From the NCBI RefSeq assembly GCF_029318635.1, contig NZ_CP119676.1, forward strand, positions 186,001-250,000: DNA of 64,000 nucleotides, written 5' to 3'. Origin of the DNA: Varunaivibrio sulfuroxidans. Its GTDB lineage: Bacteria; Pseudomonadota; Alphaproteobacteria; Rhodospirillales; Magnetovibrionaceae. The notes under the pieces were generated by a model. The model made no database searches, had not been told where the DNA came from, and saw only the letters and a list, made by a program, of their open reading frames with translations. The translations under genes and the position numbers were made by a program. Of this stretch, positions 1-7,868 are shown piece by piece (position 1 is the stretch's first letter; every line of letters starts with the position of its first letter).

Positions 1-191
1 TCGGAGGGAGGTGGGAAAAGTGAGGGGAAGATATTGATGCTGCGCCGCGAAAAATAAATATCGCAACGCAAAAAAACGCATGTATATTTGCCTCGCGAGT
101 TCCCCCCATCCCGCCCAAGACGCTTCAACCCCCTTGTCAGTCTCGGATTTTACAGACATGCTAAGTGTCCGCGTGCCGGGAGGCTGGATCT

Positions 192-217
192 CTCGATCAA
201 GTAACTCGATCAAGTAA
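192..217. repeat. 13-bp perfect tandem duplication upstream of the TusA-like gene
   Basis: CTCGATCAAGTAA occurs twice head to tail (192-204 and 205-217), ending 24 bases before the start codon of the TusA-like gene. It is one of about seven such short two-copy duplications in the window. It may be slippage, or two half-sites of an operator. Nothing else is recognisable in the first 190 bases. Confidence 0.85.
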
Positions 218-241
218 AATATATGTAAGGGAATATGGGAT

Positions 242-481
242 ATGATGACTTTCACGCTTGACGTAAAAGATTTGAGTTGCCCCTTACCCGTTTTGAAGGC
301 CAACAGGCAGGTGAAGGAAATGATGGCGGGCGACACGTTGGAAATTCTTGCGACGGACCCCGGCGCTCCGCTTGATTTCAAGGCTTTTTGCGAAACCACG
401 GGGCACAAGCTGCTTGAGTGTACGGAAGAGAGCGGGGTCTACACTATTCGTATCGAAATTCTTGAAAAGCAAATGTCGTAG
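242..481 (+). CDS. TusA/SirA/YedF-family sulfur carrier protein
   Basis: This small protein of 79 residues has the TusA-family signature near its N-terminus, LSCPLPVL at residues 12-19, in which the CPxP cysteine carries persulfide sulfur. A beta-alpha-beta layout and a later DPGAPxDF motif also fit the family. TusA-like proteins hand sulfur to DsrE or to tRNA thiolation and molybdenum-cofactor enzymes. In Dsr-based sulfur oxidisers TusA is the donor to DsrEFH, but this copy is about 42 kb from the dsr cluster, so a general sulfur-relay role is equally possible. The first ATG (242) and a second one (245) are adjacent; AAGGGA lies about 12 bases upstream. The gene appears to be monocistronic. 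Confidence 0.85.
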   Translation: MMTFTLDVKDLSCPLPVLKANRQVKEMMAGDTLEILATDPGAPLDFKAFCETTGHKLLECTEESGVYTIRIEILEKQMS

Positions 482-516
482 CCGCCGCGCCCGGGAAACG
501 GGGCGAGGGGGCGCGT

Positions 517-3500
517 TTACGAGGCGGCGCGCTCCGTGGGGCGTGCCTTTTTTTTGTTTCCTTCCCCCTTATCTTCTTCGGCGAAGCGGGCGAGCAGCGT
601 CATCATCGGCGGAATGATCAAAAGCGTCAGGACGGCGGAAAGGGTCAGGCCGCCGACGACCACCGAACCCAAGCCCCGGTACAGCTCGGATCCGGCGCCG
701 GGGAAAATCACCAAGGGCAGCATCCCCACGACACTGGTCAGGGTGGACATGAAGATCGGTCTGATCCGGTTGCGTGTCGAGGCGATGATGGCGTCTTCCA
801 GTTCCATGGCGTCCCGGCGCAGATGATAGAGCGTCTGGTGGACGAGCAAAATGGCGTTGTTGACGACGATGCCGATGAGAATGATAAAGCCGAGCAGGGT
901 TAGCATGTCGAGCGGCTGGGGAACGAACAGGTTGAGCAGCGCCAGGCCGCCGACCCCCCCCGCGGTGGCCAGCGGCACCGAAAGAACGATGACGAAGGGA
1001 TAAATGAAACTCTCGAACAACACCGCCATGACCAGATAAACGATGACGATGGCGATCAGAAGGTTGAGCGCCATGGCGTCCCAGGCCTGGGAAAGTTTAT
1101 TGGCGGTGCCGGCCAGGTTGACGTGCACGCCCTGGGGCAGGCCGTCCGCGTAAAGCTTCTGCACGACGTCTTTGCGAATCAGGGCGATCGCGCTTTCCAG
1201 CGCCATTTTTTTCGATGGACGGACCTGGATGGTGACGGTGCGCTCGCGTTCGATATGGCGAATTTCGGTGGGGCCGGCGGTGACGACGACCTTGGCGAGC
1301 GAACTCAGCGGCACGATGGCCCCGCTTGCGGTGACGATCGGCATGGTGGAGACGCCCTGGGTGCGGGTGATGTGTCTTTGCGGTCCCATCAAGGTCAGAT
1401 CCAGACGCTGCCCATCGACGGTGATCTCGGCGACCCTGAGGCCGTCGTTGAAGGCGTCCACGGTTTGGGTGAACTCCCGTGTGGTGATGGCGTTGTTCGC
1501 CAAGCGGGTGGGGTCGGGAATGATCCGCACTTCCGGCGCGCCCAGTTCGAGCCCCGGCCTGGGGCGCAGTTGATTGCCTTCGTCCCGGGGCAGGATTTTC
1601 TCGATCAAATCGGTGGCGGTGATGGCGACGGCGAGGATCTTGTTCAGGTCGGGCCCCGAAATGTTGACGTCGATCGACCGCCCGCTGCCCACGGCGCGCC
1701 CGAAAAGGGACGGTTGCGACATAAAGCCGAAAGTTCCCGGTTCCTTGAACAAAGGCTTGCGCAAGATCGGGATCAGTTCGCCGGCCCGGGCGGGATCGAC
1801 GGCGCTGGCGCCGACGAAGGTCGTGGTCGATCGGGCGATGAAGAAAAAATTGGCGATCCGGGGTGGTCCCTTGGCGTCGCTTGCGCCGTCTTTTCGCGGC
1901 TGCCACAGTGGGCGCACGGCGTCCTCGATGCGCTGGGCGATCCGGGTCGTGGTGGCGAGGTTGTAGCCGGGCGGCGGGATTACCGCGCCGAAAACCAGAT
2001 TGCGGTTGCCTTCGGGCAGGTATTCCATTTTAGGCAGGAACAAGAAGCTGCTCGCCCCGCTGACGCCGCAGACGACCAATACGACGACGATCGCCAGGCC
2101 CCGGTTGTGGGCGACGCGGTGAGTAAAGGCGACGGCGCTTCGGGTGAACCAACGGGCGAACGGATCGAGCAGGGGCAGGGGGCGCGCGCTCGGGTCTACC
2201 GGGGCGGCGCGCAATAACCTGTTGGCCAGGGCGGGGATCACCGTAATGGCGACAATCAGCGACAGCACCACGGAAACCGATATGGCGACGGCGATATCGC
2301 GGAAAAGCTGGCCGATTTCCAGTTTCATCACCAAAATCGGGGCGAACACCAAAACCGTGGTCAACACCGAAACCAGCACCGCGCCCCAGACCTGCGCCGC
2401 GCCCTTGTAGGCGGCCTCGGCCGGGGGCAGACCTTCCTGGCGCAAGCGGAAGATATTTTCCAAAACGACGATGGCGGCGTCCACCACCATGCCGACGGCG
2501 AAGGCGATTCCCGCCAGGGAGATGACGTTAAGCGATCGACCCATCGCCGCCATGGCGACGAACGAGCCGATCACCGAAACCGGGATGGCGACGGAAATGA
2601 TCAGTGTCGCCGCCCAGGAGCGCAAAAATATATACAAGATGAGCGCCGCCAGCAGGCCGCCGACCCAGATATTCTGCTTTACCAGGTCGATCGCCGAGGT
2701 GATATAAACGGTCTCGTCGTAAATTTGCTCCAGCCTTAGTTTTTGCGCCGGAAGAACGCTTCGATTAAGCTCGGCGACGGCCCGCTTCAGGCCTTTCATG
2801 ACGTCGATCACGTTGGCCCCGGTGTCGCGCACGACACTGATGGCGATGGCCGGCTGACCCTTCCTGCGGATCACGGCGTCGGGTTCAGGGTAGCCGAAGG
2901 CGACATGGGCGATATCGCCGATGCGCACTCTGGAAACGTTGCCCGTGGCGGTGTCGGCGATGGTGCGCACGACGACGTTCCTGACCGCTTCGGGGGTTGT
3001 CAATTCGCCCTCGGCGCGCACCACGTAACGCCGTTTGCCTTCATCGACCGTGCCCGCCGACACCGACGCGTTGGCCGCGCGCAGGGCGTCGAGGATGCGC
3101 CCGACGCCAAGGCCGTACTGGGCCAAGCGGGCGGGTTCGACAATGACCTCCAGGCGGCGGGGAACGTCGCCGAACAGATACGCCCCGGCGACGCCGGGCA
3201 CCCGTTCCAGGCGGTCTTGAATCACGGTTTCGACAAATGAGCCGTAGCTGCTTAGGGGCCGTGTGTTGCCCGGCGTGCGGACCAGCGAAAAGCGGGCGAT
3301 GGGCTGGTCCTCGCTGTCGGATGTGTTCAGTGTCGGGCGTTTGACCTCGGCGGGGTAATCCGTCACCCGGTCGAGCCTATTGGCGACCAGCAAAAGCGCC
3401 TTGTCCATGTCCTGGCCGACGGCGAATTCCAAGGAAATGGTGGCCCGACCCCGATCCGAGCGCGAGGTCATTTCGTCCAGCCCCTGCAGGCCGCGCAAGG

Positions 3501-3708
3501 CTTCTTCCTGGCGATTGACGATTTCGCGCTCGACTTCGGCGGGGGCCGCGCCGGGCCATTCGGTGCGCACGTTCAAGACCGGCTTGCGGATGTCGGGAAT
3601 AAGTTGAATGGGGATCGTCTTCAGCGCTAGAAGACCGAACATCACGACCATTAAAACGGCGGCGATAACGGCAATGGGCCGTTCGATGGCGACTTTGATG
3701 AGGTTCAT
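517..3708 (-). CDS. RND efflux pump, inner-membrane permease (HAE1/AcrB type)
   Basis: At 1063 residues this protein has the normal length of an AcrB/MexB-type proton-driven exporter. It begins MNLIKVAIERPIAV with the usual first transmembrane helix. Further helix clusters lie near residues 340-490 and 870-1030, separated by two large periplasmic loops. It would exchange protons for drugs, lipophilic compounds or metals and work with the adaptor encoded just upstream, whose stop overlaps this start by four bases (translational coupling). No outer-membrane factor gene is present in this window, so the third component must be elsewhere. The substrate cannot be inferred. It resembles the second pump at 20.1-23.4 kb only at family level. 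Confidence 0.93.
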   Translation of the reverse strand: MNLIKVAIERPIAVIAAVLMVVMFGLLALKTIPIQLIPDIRKPVLNVRTEWPGAAPAEVEREIVNRQEEALRGLQGLDEMTSRSDRGRATISLEFAVGQDMDKALLLVANRLDRVTDYPAEVKRPTLNTSDSEDQPIARFSLVRTPGNTRPLSSYGSFVETVIQDRLERVPGVAGAYLFGDVPRRLEVIVEPARLAQYGLGVGRILDALRAANASVSAGTVDEGKRRYVVRAEGELTTPEAVRNVVVRTIADTATGNVSRVRIGDIAHVAFGYPEPDAVIRRKGQPAIAISVVRDTGANVIDVMKGLKRAVAELNRSVLPAQKLRLEQIYDETVYITSAIDLVKQNIWVGGLLAALILYIFLRSWAATLIISVAIPVSVIGSFVAMAAMGRSLNVISLAGIAFAVGMVVDAAIVVLENIFRLRQEGLPPAEAAYKGAAQVWGAVLVSVLTTVLVFAPILVMKLEIGQLFRDIAVAISVSVVLSLIVAITVIPALANRLLRAAPVDPSARPLPLLDPFARWFTRSAVAFTHRVAHNRGLAIVVVLVVCGVSGASSFLFLPKMEYLPEGNRNLVFGAVIPPPGYNLATTTRIAQRIEDAVRPLWQPRKDGASDAKGPPRIANFFFIARSTTTFVGASAVDPARAGELIPILRKPLFKEPGTFGFMSQPSLFGRAVGSGRSIDVNISGPDLNKILAVAITATDLIEKILPRDEGNQLRPRPGLELGAPEVRIIPDPTRLANNAITTREFTQTVDAFNDGLRVAEITVDGQRLDLTLMGPQRHITRTQGVSTMPIVTASGAIVPLSSLAKVVVTAGPTEIRHIERERTVTIQVRPSKKMALESAIALIRKDVVQKLYADGLPQGVHVNLAGTANKLSQAWDAMALNLLIAIVIVYLVMAVLFESFIYPFVIVLSVPLATAGGVGGLALLNLFVPQPLDMLTLLGFIILIGIVVNNAILLVHQTLYHLRRDAMELEDAIIASTRNRIRPIFMSTLTSVVGMLPLVIFPGAGSELYRGLGSVVVGGLTLSAVLTLLIIPPMMTLLARFAEEDKGEGNKKKARPTERAAS

Positions 3709-4928
3709 CCGGGCGCGCCTTCGATGCGGACGCTCTGACCGTCCTGTAGGCGCTCGTTGCCGCGCACGACGACCCGCTCGCCGGGGATAAGACCGCCTAA
3801 AACCTCGAAGCGCTCGCCCAGCGCCGTCCCCAGGCGCACCGTTTTCAAGACCGCCTTGCCGCCGACGACGACGAAGACCTTGTGCGCGCCATTTTTGATG
3901 AGGACGGCGTCCTTGCTCACGCTCACCGCTTCGCGCCGCGCGCCGATGGGAATGCGCAGGGTGACGCTTTGATTGACGACCAGGTCGCGTGTTTTGGCGG
4001 CGGTCGTGTCGATGGCAGTGCCCAAGCGCACGATTCGGGTGCGCGTCAGAGGGTTTTCACTGGGTAGGACGGCGCGCACCCAGGCATGGCGCTCGGCGCC
4101 GTCGGCAAAGGTATAGGCGATCTCGGCGCCGGGCGTTAGCCCGCCGGTTTTGTCAGCGGGGACGTCGGCCTCGATCTCCAGATGGCGATCGTCGATCATA
4201 CTGACCACGGGGTCGCCGATGCGTACGTAAGCGCCGACCTCGGTGTGGTGGCGCACCACGACGCCGCCGTAGGGGGCGCGGACATTGGCGTTCTCAAGAT
4301 CGATTTTCGCCAATTGAAGGGTCGCCCGGGCGCTGGCCACCGCCGCGGCGCTTTCGGCGGCGGCGCTTTTCGCTTTTGCGACTTCCTGGCCGGCGTCGTC
4401 GAAACGAGCCGGATTGAAGGCCGACGATTTACGCAGGCGGTCCAGACGCCGCAGAGTCAATTCACGCAATTTCAGCTGCGCTTTCGCGGTATTCAGCGCC
4501 GCCGCGGCCTTGGTGAGCTCGGCGTTCTTCAGCGCGACTTTCCAACGCAGGCTTTCGCTATAGAGCACGGCGACGATATCGCCTTTTTCGATGCGCTGGC
4601 CGATCTCGGCGGGCATTTGGGCGACGGGCCCGGCGATGCGGGCGGACACGACCCCCGATTGTTTGGCGACCAGGCGGCCGATGATGGGAAACGTTTGATC
4701 GGTGAACGTGCGCACCACGGCATCGACGCGCACGTGGGGCGCTTCTTGACCGCCGCCCTTGATTTTTTCCTGGCCTTGGGCGGGGGCGCTCCAGACCGGG
4801 GTGAGGGAAAACAGCGCGAGGGCGCCCAGCGCGAGGATACGCCGCCTTTTCGAACGGTGGCGGCGCGAAAGCGGCAAGCCCGGTGGCGACGTCGTTACTG
4901 TGGGAGGAATACTCAACTTCACGGCCAC
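3705..4928 (-). CDS. RND efflux adaptor, periplasmic membrane-fusion protein
   Basis: This 407-residue protein starts with a basic stretch and a hydrophobic signal segment (about residues 30-48) ending near SAPAQG, as expected for a periplasmic adaptor. A barrel-sandwich (lipoyl-like) half-motif follows, then a coiled-coil hairpin rich in Ala, Lys and Leu (about residues 125-205), a second half-motif (NVRAPYGGVVV) and a beta-barrel region, the standard order for MFP/HlyD_D23 proteins. It bridges the pump encoded immediately downstream to an outer-membrane channel. The two genes overlap by four bases and form one operon. An 18-bp perfect palindrome lies about 90 bases upstream of this start. 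Confidence 0.92.
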   Translation of the reverse strand: MAVKLSIPPTVTTSPPGLPLSRRHRSKRRRILALGALALFSLTPVWSAPAQGQEKIKGGGQEAPHVRVDAVVRTFTDQTFPIIGRLVAKQSGVVSARIAGPVAQMPAEIGQRIEKGDIVAVLYSESLRWKVALKNAELTKAAAALNTAKAQLKLRELTLRRLDRLRKSSAFNPARFDDAGQEVAKAKSAAAESAAAVASARATLQLAKIDLENANVRAPYGGVVVRHHTEVGAYVRIGDPVVSMIDDRHLEIEADVPADKTGGLTPGAEIAYTFADGAERHAWVRAVLPSENPLTRTRIVRLGTAIDTTAAKTRDLVVNQSVTLRIPIGARREAVSVSKDAVLIKNGAHKVFVVVGGKAVLKTVRLGTALGERFEVLGGLIPGERVVVRGNERLQDGQSVRIEGAPG

Positions 4929-5019
4929 GGTCCTTCCCGCCAGGGGGGCATTAAAAGGGCACTATCGGAAGGCTAAAGCGTAAGGGGATTTAAAGGGTGG
5001 ATCAACAAAGCACTTTCGC

Positions 5020-5037
5020 GCACCGGCGCGCCGGTGC
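5020..5037. promoter_or_regulatory. 18-bp perfect palindrome between divergent genes
   Basis: GCACCGGCGCGCCGGTGC is self-complementary over its whole length. It lies in the 172-base gap between the RND adaptor (minus) and the deacetylase-family gene (plus). A site of this size and position could be an operator for a dimeric repressor, but no regulator gene lies next to it, and GC-rich palindromes can also arise by chance. Confidence 0.4.
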
Positions 5038-5100
5038 ATCATTTCGGGCGCGCTGCACACGCGAAGGCCCCGCATTGCCACAGTCCCGGGCGAGAATGCC

Positions 5101-6036
5101 ATGACGACCCTATTTTTGACGCACCCGATTTTTTTGCGCCACGATACCGGCCCCGGCCATCCCGAACGGGCGGCGCGTCTGGAGGCCGTGACGCGGGCGT
5201 TGGAAGGCGTGAGTTTTGTGCCCCTGCACCGCGCGCAGGCCGATAAGGCAAGTCGCGAAGACCTGTTGCGCGTTCACGACCGCGCTTATGTCGAGGGCGT
5301 GTTCGCCCGAATGCCGGCGAAAGGCGTGGTTCATCTGGATCCGGACACCGTGATTTCCCCGCAATCGGGGGAAAGCGCGTTGTTTGCCGTGGGCGCGGTG
5401 ATGCAGGGCGTCGATGCCGTCCTCGCCGGGCGCGCAGACAACGCCTTTTGCGCCGTGCGCCCGCCCGGCCACCATAGCGAACCGGGCCGCGCCATGGGTT
5501 TTTGCCTGTTTAACAACATCGCCGTCGGCGCGCTTTACGCGTTGGAGCATGAGGGCGTCGCGCGGGTCGCGATCGTCGATTTCGACGTGCACCACGGCAA
5601 CGGCAGCGAAACCGTGGCGCGGGGGCGTGCGGACCTGTTCTACGCCTCGTCGCACCAATCTCCGGCGTACCCCGGCACCGGGCGCGCCGATGATCATGGC
5701 CCCCTCGGCAATATTCTGAATGTGGAACTGCCGCCGGGGACGGGATCGGCTGCGTTTCGCGCCGCTTACGTGGATAAAATCCTGCCCGCGGTCGCCGCCT
5801 TCGCCCCGGATATGATCTTGCTTTCCGCCGGCTTCGACGGCCACGGGCGCGATCCCCTGGCGGCGCATGACCTAAGTGCGGACGATTACGCCTGGCTGAC
5901 CGGGGAACTGTGCGCCCTCGCCGGGCGGTGCTGTTCGGGAAGAATCGTATCGGTTCTCGAGGGCGGCTACGACCTGGAGGCCCTCGGCGCTTCGGTCGCG
6001 GCGCATGTCGGCGGACTGATGGGCGCGGGGGACTGA
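5101..6036 (+). CDS. histone deacetylase-family amidohydrolase
   Basis: This 311-residue protein is a class II-like deacetylase-family enzyme of the bacterial acetoin-utilisation/acetylpolyamine amidohydrolase group. The key motifs are all present: HPERAARLE near residue 20, RPPGHH near 120, the zinc-site motif DFDVHHGNG near 161, SAGFDGH near 240 and EGGYD near 290. It should be a zinc hydrolase removing acetyl or similar acyl groups from an amine; the natural substrate is unknown. In many Rhodospirillales this gene stands immediately before xseB-ispA-dxs, as here, although a decayed glutathione transferase now lies between. It is complete and unremarkable. Confidence 0.9.
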   Translation: MTTLFLTHPIFLRHDTGPGHPERAARLEAVTRALEGVSFVPLHRAQADKASREDLLRVHDRAYVEGVFARMPAKGVVHLDPDTVISPQSGESALFAVGAVMQGVDAVLAGRADNAFCAVRPPGHHSEPGRAMGFCLFNNIAVGALYALEHEGVARVAIVDFDVHHGNGSETVARGRADLFYASSHQSPAYPGTGRADDHGPLGNILNVELPPGTGSAAFRAAYVDKILPAVAAFAPDMILLSAGFDGHGRDPLAAHDLSADDYAWLTGELCALAGRCCSGRIVSVLEGGYDLEALGASVAAHVGGLMGAGD

Positions 6037-6040
6037 ACCG

Positions 6041-6439
6041 TTACCCGGCGGCGATTCCGGGGGCAAAAACCCGGGATTGGCGGGGCATGTCGTCGGGATG
6101 GAACCATCCCGGCAATTGGGCGATGCGCCCCAGCCATTTTTCAACCCCCGGCCAGTCCGATATCCGTAAACCGGCCTCGTCCAGCCAATATAAATACGCG
6201 CAGCAGGCGATATCGGCGATGGTGGGTATGGGGCCGGTCAGGAACGGCGCTTCGGCGAATTCCTCGTCCAGCCTGTCCAGATCGTCGATGGCGCGGGCGC
6301 GCAGGAAGGCGATTTCTTCGCCGTTCGGATCCTTTTTGAAACGCCGGGTAAAACGCAGGTTCGATACCGAAAAACCTATCCGGTTGGCCTCCTAGAAAAG
6401 CCATTCCAAGACGCGCCATTGTCGCTCCGGGTCACTCCA
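6041..6439 (-). pseudogene. glutathione S-transferase remnant (C-terminal domain, in-frame stop)
   Basis: No intact reading frame exists here. Reading the minus strand from about 6439 gives a clear GST C-terminal domain. It starts with WSDPERQWRVLEWLF, then a TAG stop at 6394-6392, then EANRIGFSVSNLRF in the same frame, and later TIADIACCAYLYWL, PGVEKWLGRI and LPGWFHPDDM before a TAA at 6043-6041. The stop replaces a position where related proteins usually have an aromatic residue, so a single TGG-to-TAG change would explain it. The thioredoxin-like N-terminal domain is missing: the xseB gene occupies the place where it should be. The gene is convergent with the deacetylase gene, whose stop is 4 bases away. 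Confidence 0.8.
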
Positions 6440-6545
6440 AGAGGACGGCGGCGAACGCCGTTCGGAAAAAGCGCCATTCACGGTTGCCCTTGCGGGGGTC
6501 TGATCCTAGACTCGCGGCGCAGCGAAACCTTAAGGTTAAGAGATA

Positions 6546-6812
6546 ATGTCCGAACAAAAAGAAGCCGACAACAGCGAAGCCCAAGATATTTCGCAAATGA
6601 ATTTCGAGGACGCCTTGGGCGAATTGGAAACGATTGTGCGTCAATTGGAAGAAGGGCGTGGCGGTCTCGACGCCTCGATTTCGGCCTACGAACGTGGGGC
6701 CGAACTGAAACGCCATTGCGAGGCCAAATTGCAAGAAGCCGAGGCGCGCATTGAAAAAATCATTCCCGGCGCGGGTGGCGTGTTGAAAACCGAACCTCTC
6801 GATGTCGAATAA
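6546..6812 (+). CDS. xseB: exodeoxyribonuclease VII small subunit
   Basis: This 88-residue acidic protein has the XseB core FEDALGELETIVRQLE at about residues 19-34 followed by LDASISAYERGAEL and a Lys/Glu-rich helix. XseB binds several copies to XseA, and the complex degrades single-stranded DNA into oligonucleotides in the cytoplasm. The large-subunit gene is not in the window. Its 3' end overlaps the next gene (ispA) by 11 bases, which is the usual arrangement in proteobacteria. A 12-bp palindrome (AACCTTAAGGTT, 6526-6537) overlaps its probable ribosome binding site. Confidence 0.95.
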   Translation: MSEQKEADNSEAQDISQMNFEDALGELETIVRQLEEGRGGLDASISAYERGAELKRHCEAKLQEAEARIEKIIPGAGGVLKTEPLDVE

Positions 6813-7725
6813 CAACAAGGTAGGCGTTTTCACTCATATGGACACATTTCAACGTGCGATGCGCTCATGCGCCCATAAGGTGGAGGGCGTTCTGGACTCT
6901 CTTCTCCCCCCCGATGACGGGCCGGAGGGGCGCCTGATGGAAGCGCTGCGCTATGCCGCGCTTGGTGGTGGGAAAAGGGTGCGCCCTTTTTTGACCCTGG
7001 CCAGCGCGGCGATGTTTAACGTCGAGGAAAGCCATGCCCTTCGTGTCGCCGCCGCGATCGAAATGGTGCATTGCTATTCCCTGGTCCATGATGACTTGCC
7101 GGCGATGGACGACGACGCTGTGCGCCGGGGCCGGGCGACGGTGCACATCCAATTCGACGAGGCCACCGCGATTTTGGCGGGCGACGCTTTGTTAACCCAG
7201 GCTTTCGAGGTGCTGGCCGACGCGGCGACCCACCCCGACGCGGCGGTGCGGGTGGAACTGGTCGGTGCGCTGGCCAAGGCGGCGGGCGCGTTCGGCATGG
7301 TGGGCGGCCAGATGTTGGATCTTCTCGCCGGTGATCGGGACCTCGCCCTCAGCGAAATTACGCGCTTGCAGAGGATGAAGACGGGAATGTTGATCGCGGT
7401 CGCCTGCGAGGCGGGCGGCATCATCGGCAAGGCGACCGAGGGGGCGCGTCATATGTTGCACGCCTATGCTCATGATCTCGGCCTAGCGTTTCAAATCGCC
7501 GACGATCTGCTCGACGTCGAGGGCGATGCCGAAACGGTGGGCAAGAAAACAGGTAAGGACGCCCAGCGGGGCAAAGCCACCTTCGTTTCCGCGTTGGGGG
7601 TGTCGCGCGCGCGCGAACAGGCGGAAATGCTCTCCCGCCAGGCGGTCGGGCATCTCGACGTCTTCGGCGAAAAAGCCGAACTTCTCAGAAAGTTGGCCGA
7701 TTACGTCGTTGTCCGAGGCTCGTAA
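6802..7725 (+). CDS. ispA: polyprenyl (farnesyl/geranylgeranyl) diphosphate synthase
   Basis: This is a trans-prenyltransferase of 307 residues that condenses dimethylallyl and isopentenyl diphosphates to farnesyl (or geranylgeranyl) diphosphate. Both aspartate-rich motifs are present: the first is DDLPAMDDD at about residues 97-105, the second DDLLD near 233. GGKRVRP at about residue 55 is the substrate-binding motif. The gene overlaps xseB and precedes dxs, so the block supplies isoprenoid precursors for quinones and carotenoids. Another possible start is the ATG at 6838 (MDTFQRAM), which matches the common length of the family better; the longer frame has no obvious ribosome binding site. 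Confidence 0.93.
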   Translation: MSNNNKVGVFTHMDTFQRAMRSCAHKVEGVLDSLLPPDDGPEGRLMEALRYAALGGGKRVRPFLTLASAAMFNVEESHALRVAAAIEMVHCYSLVHDDLPAMDDDAVRRGRATVHIQFDEATAILAGDALLTQAFEVLADAATHPDAAVRVELVGALAKAAGAFGMVGGQMLDLLAGDRDLALSEITRLQRMKTGMLIAVACEAGGIIGKATEGARHMLHAYAHDLGLAFQIADDLLDVEGDAETVGKKTGKDAQRGKATFVSALGVSRAREQAEMLSRQAVGHLDVFGEKAELLRKLADYVVVRGS

Positions 7726-7868
7726 TTCCCGCTGCTTTCTTCCGATCCGTGCGCTGGAAAAATCAAAAGTTGTCACAGGGCTTACATAAAGTGCTATGAG
7801 TTAGGAATGGTAGGTAACAAGCGCGCGTTCTCACGGTCGCCGCGCGGTCTTCTCCCAAGGAGCTTTCT

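Noticed and set aside
1123..2217. 364-codon plus-strand frame inside the RND pump gene
   Set aside because: It lies wholly within the pump gene on the other strand and has no recognisable domain.
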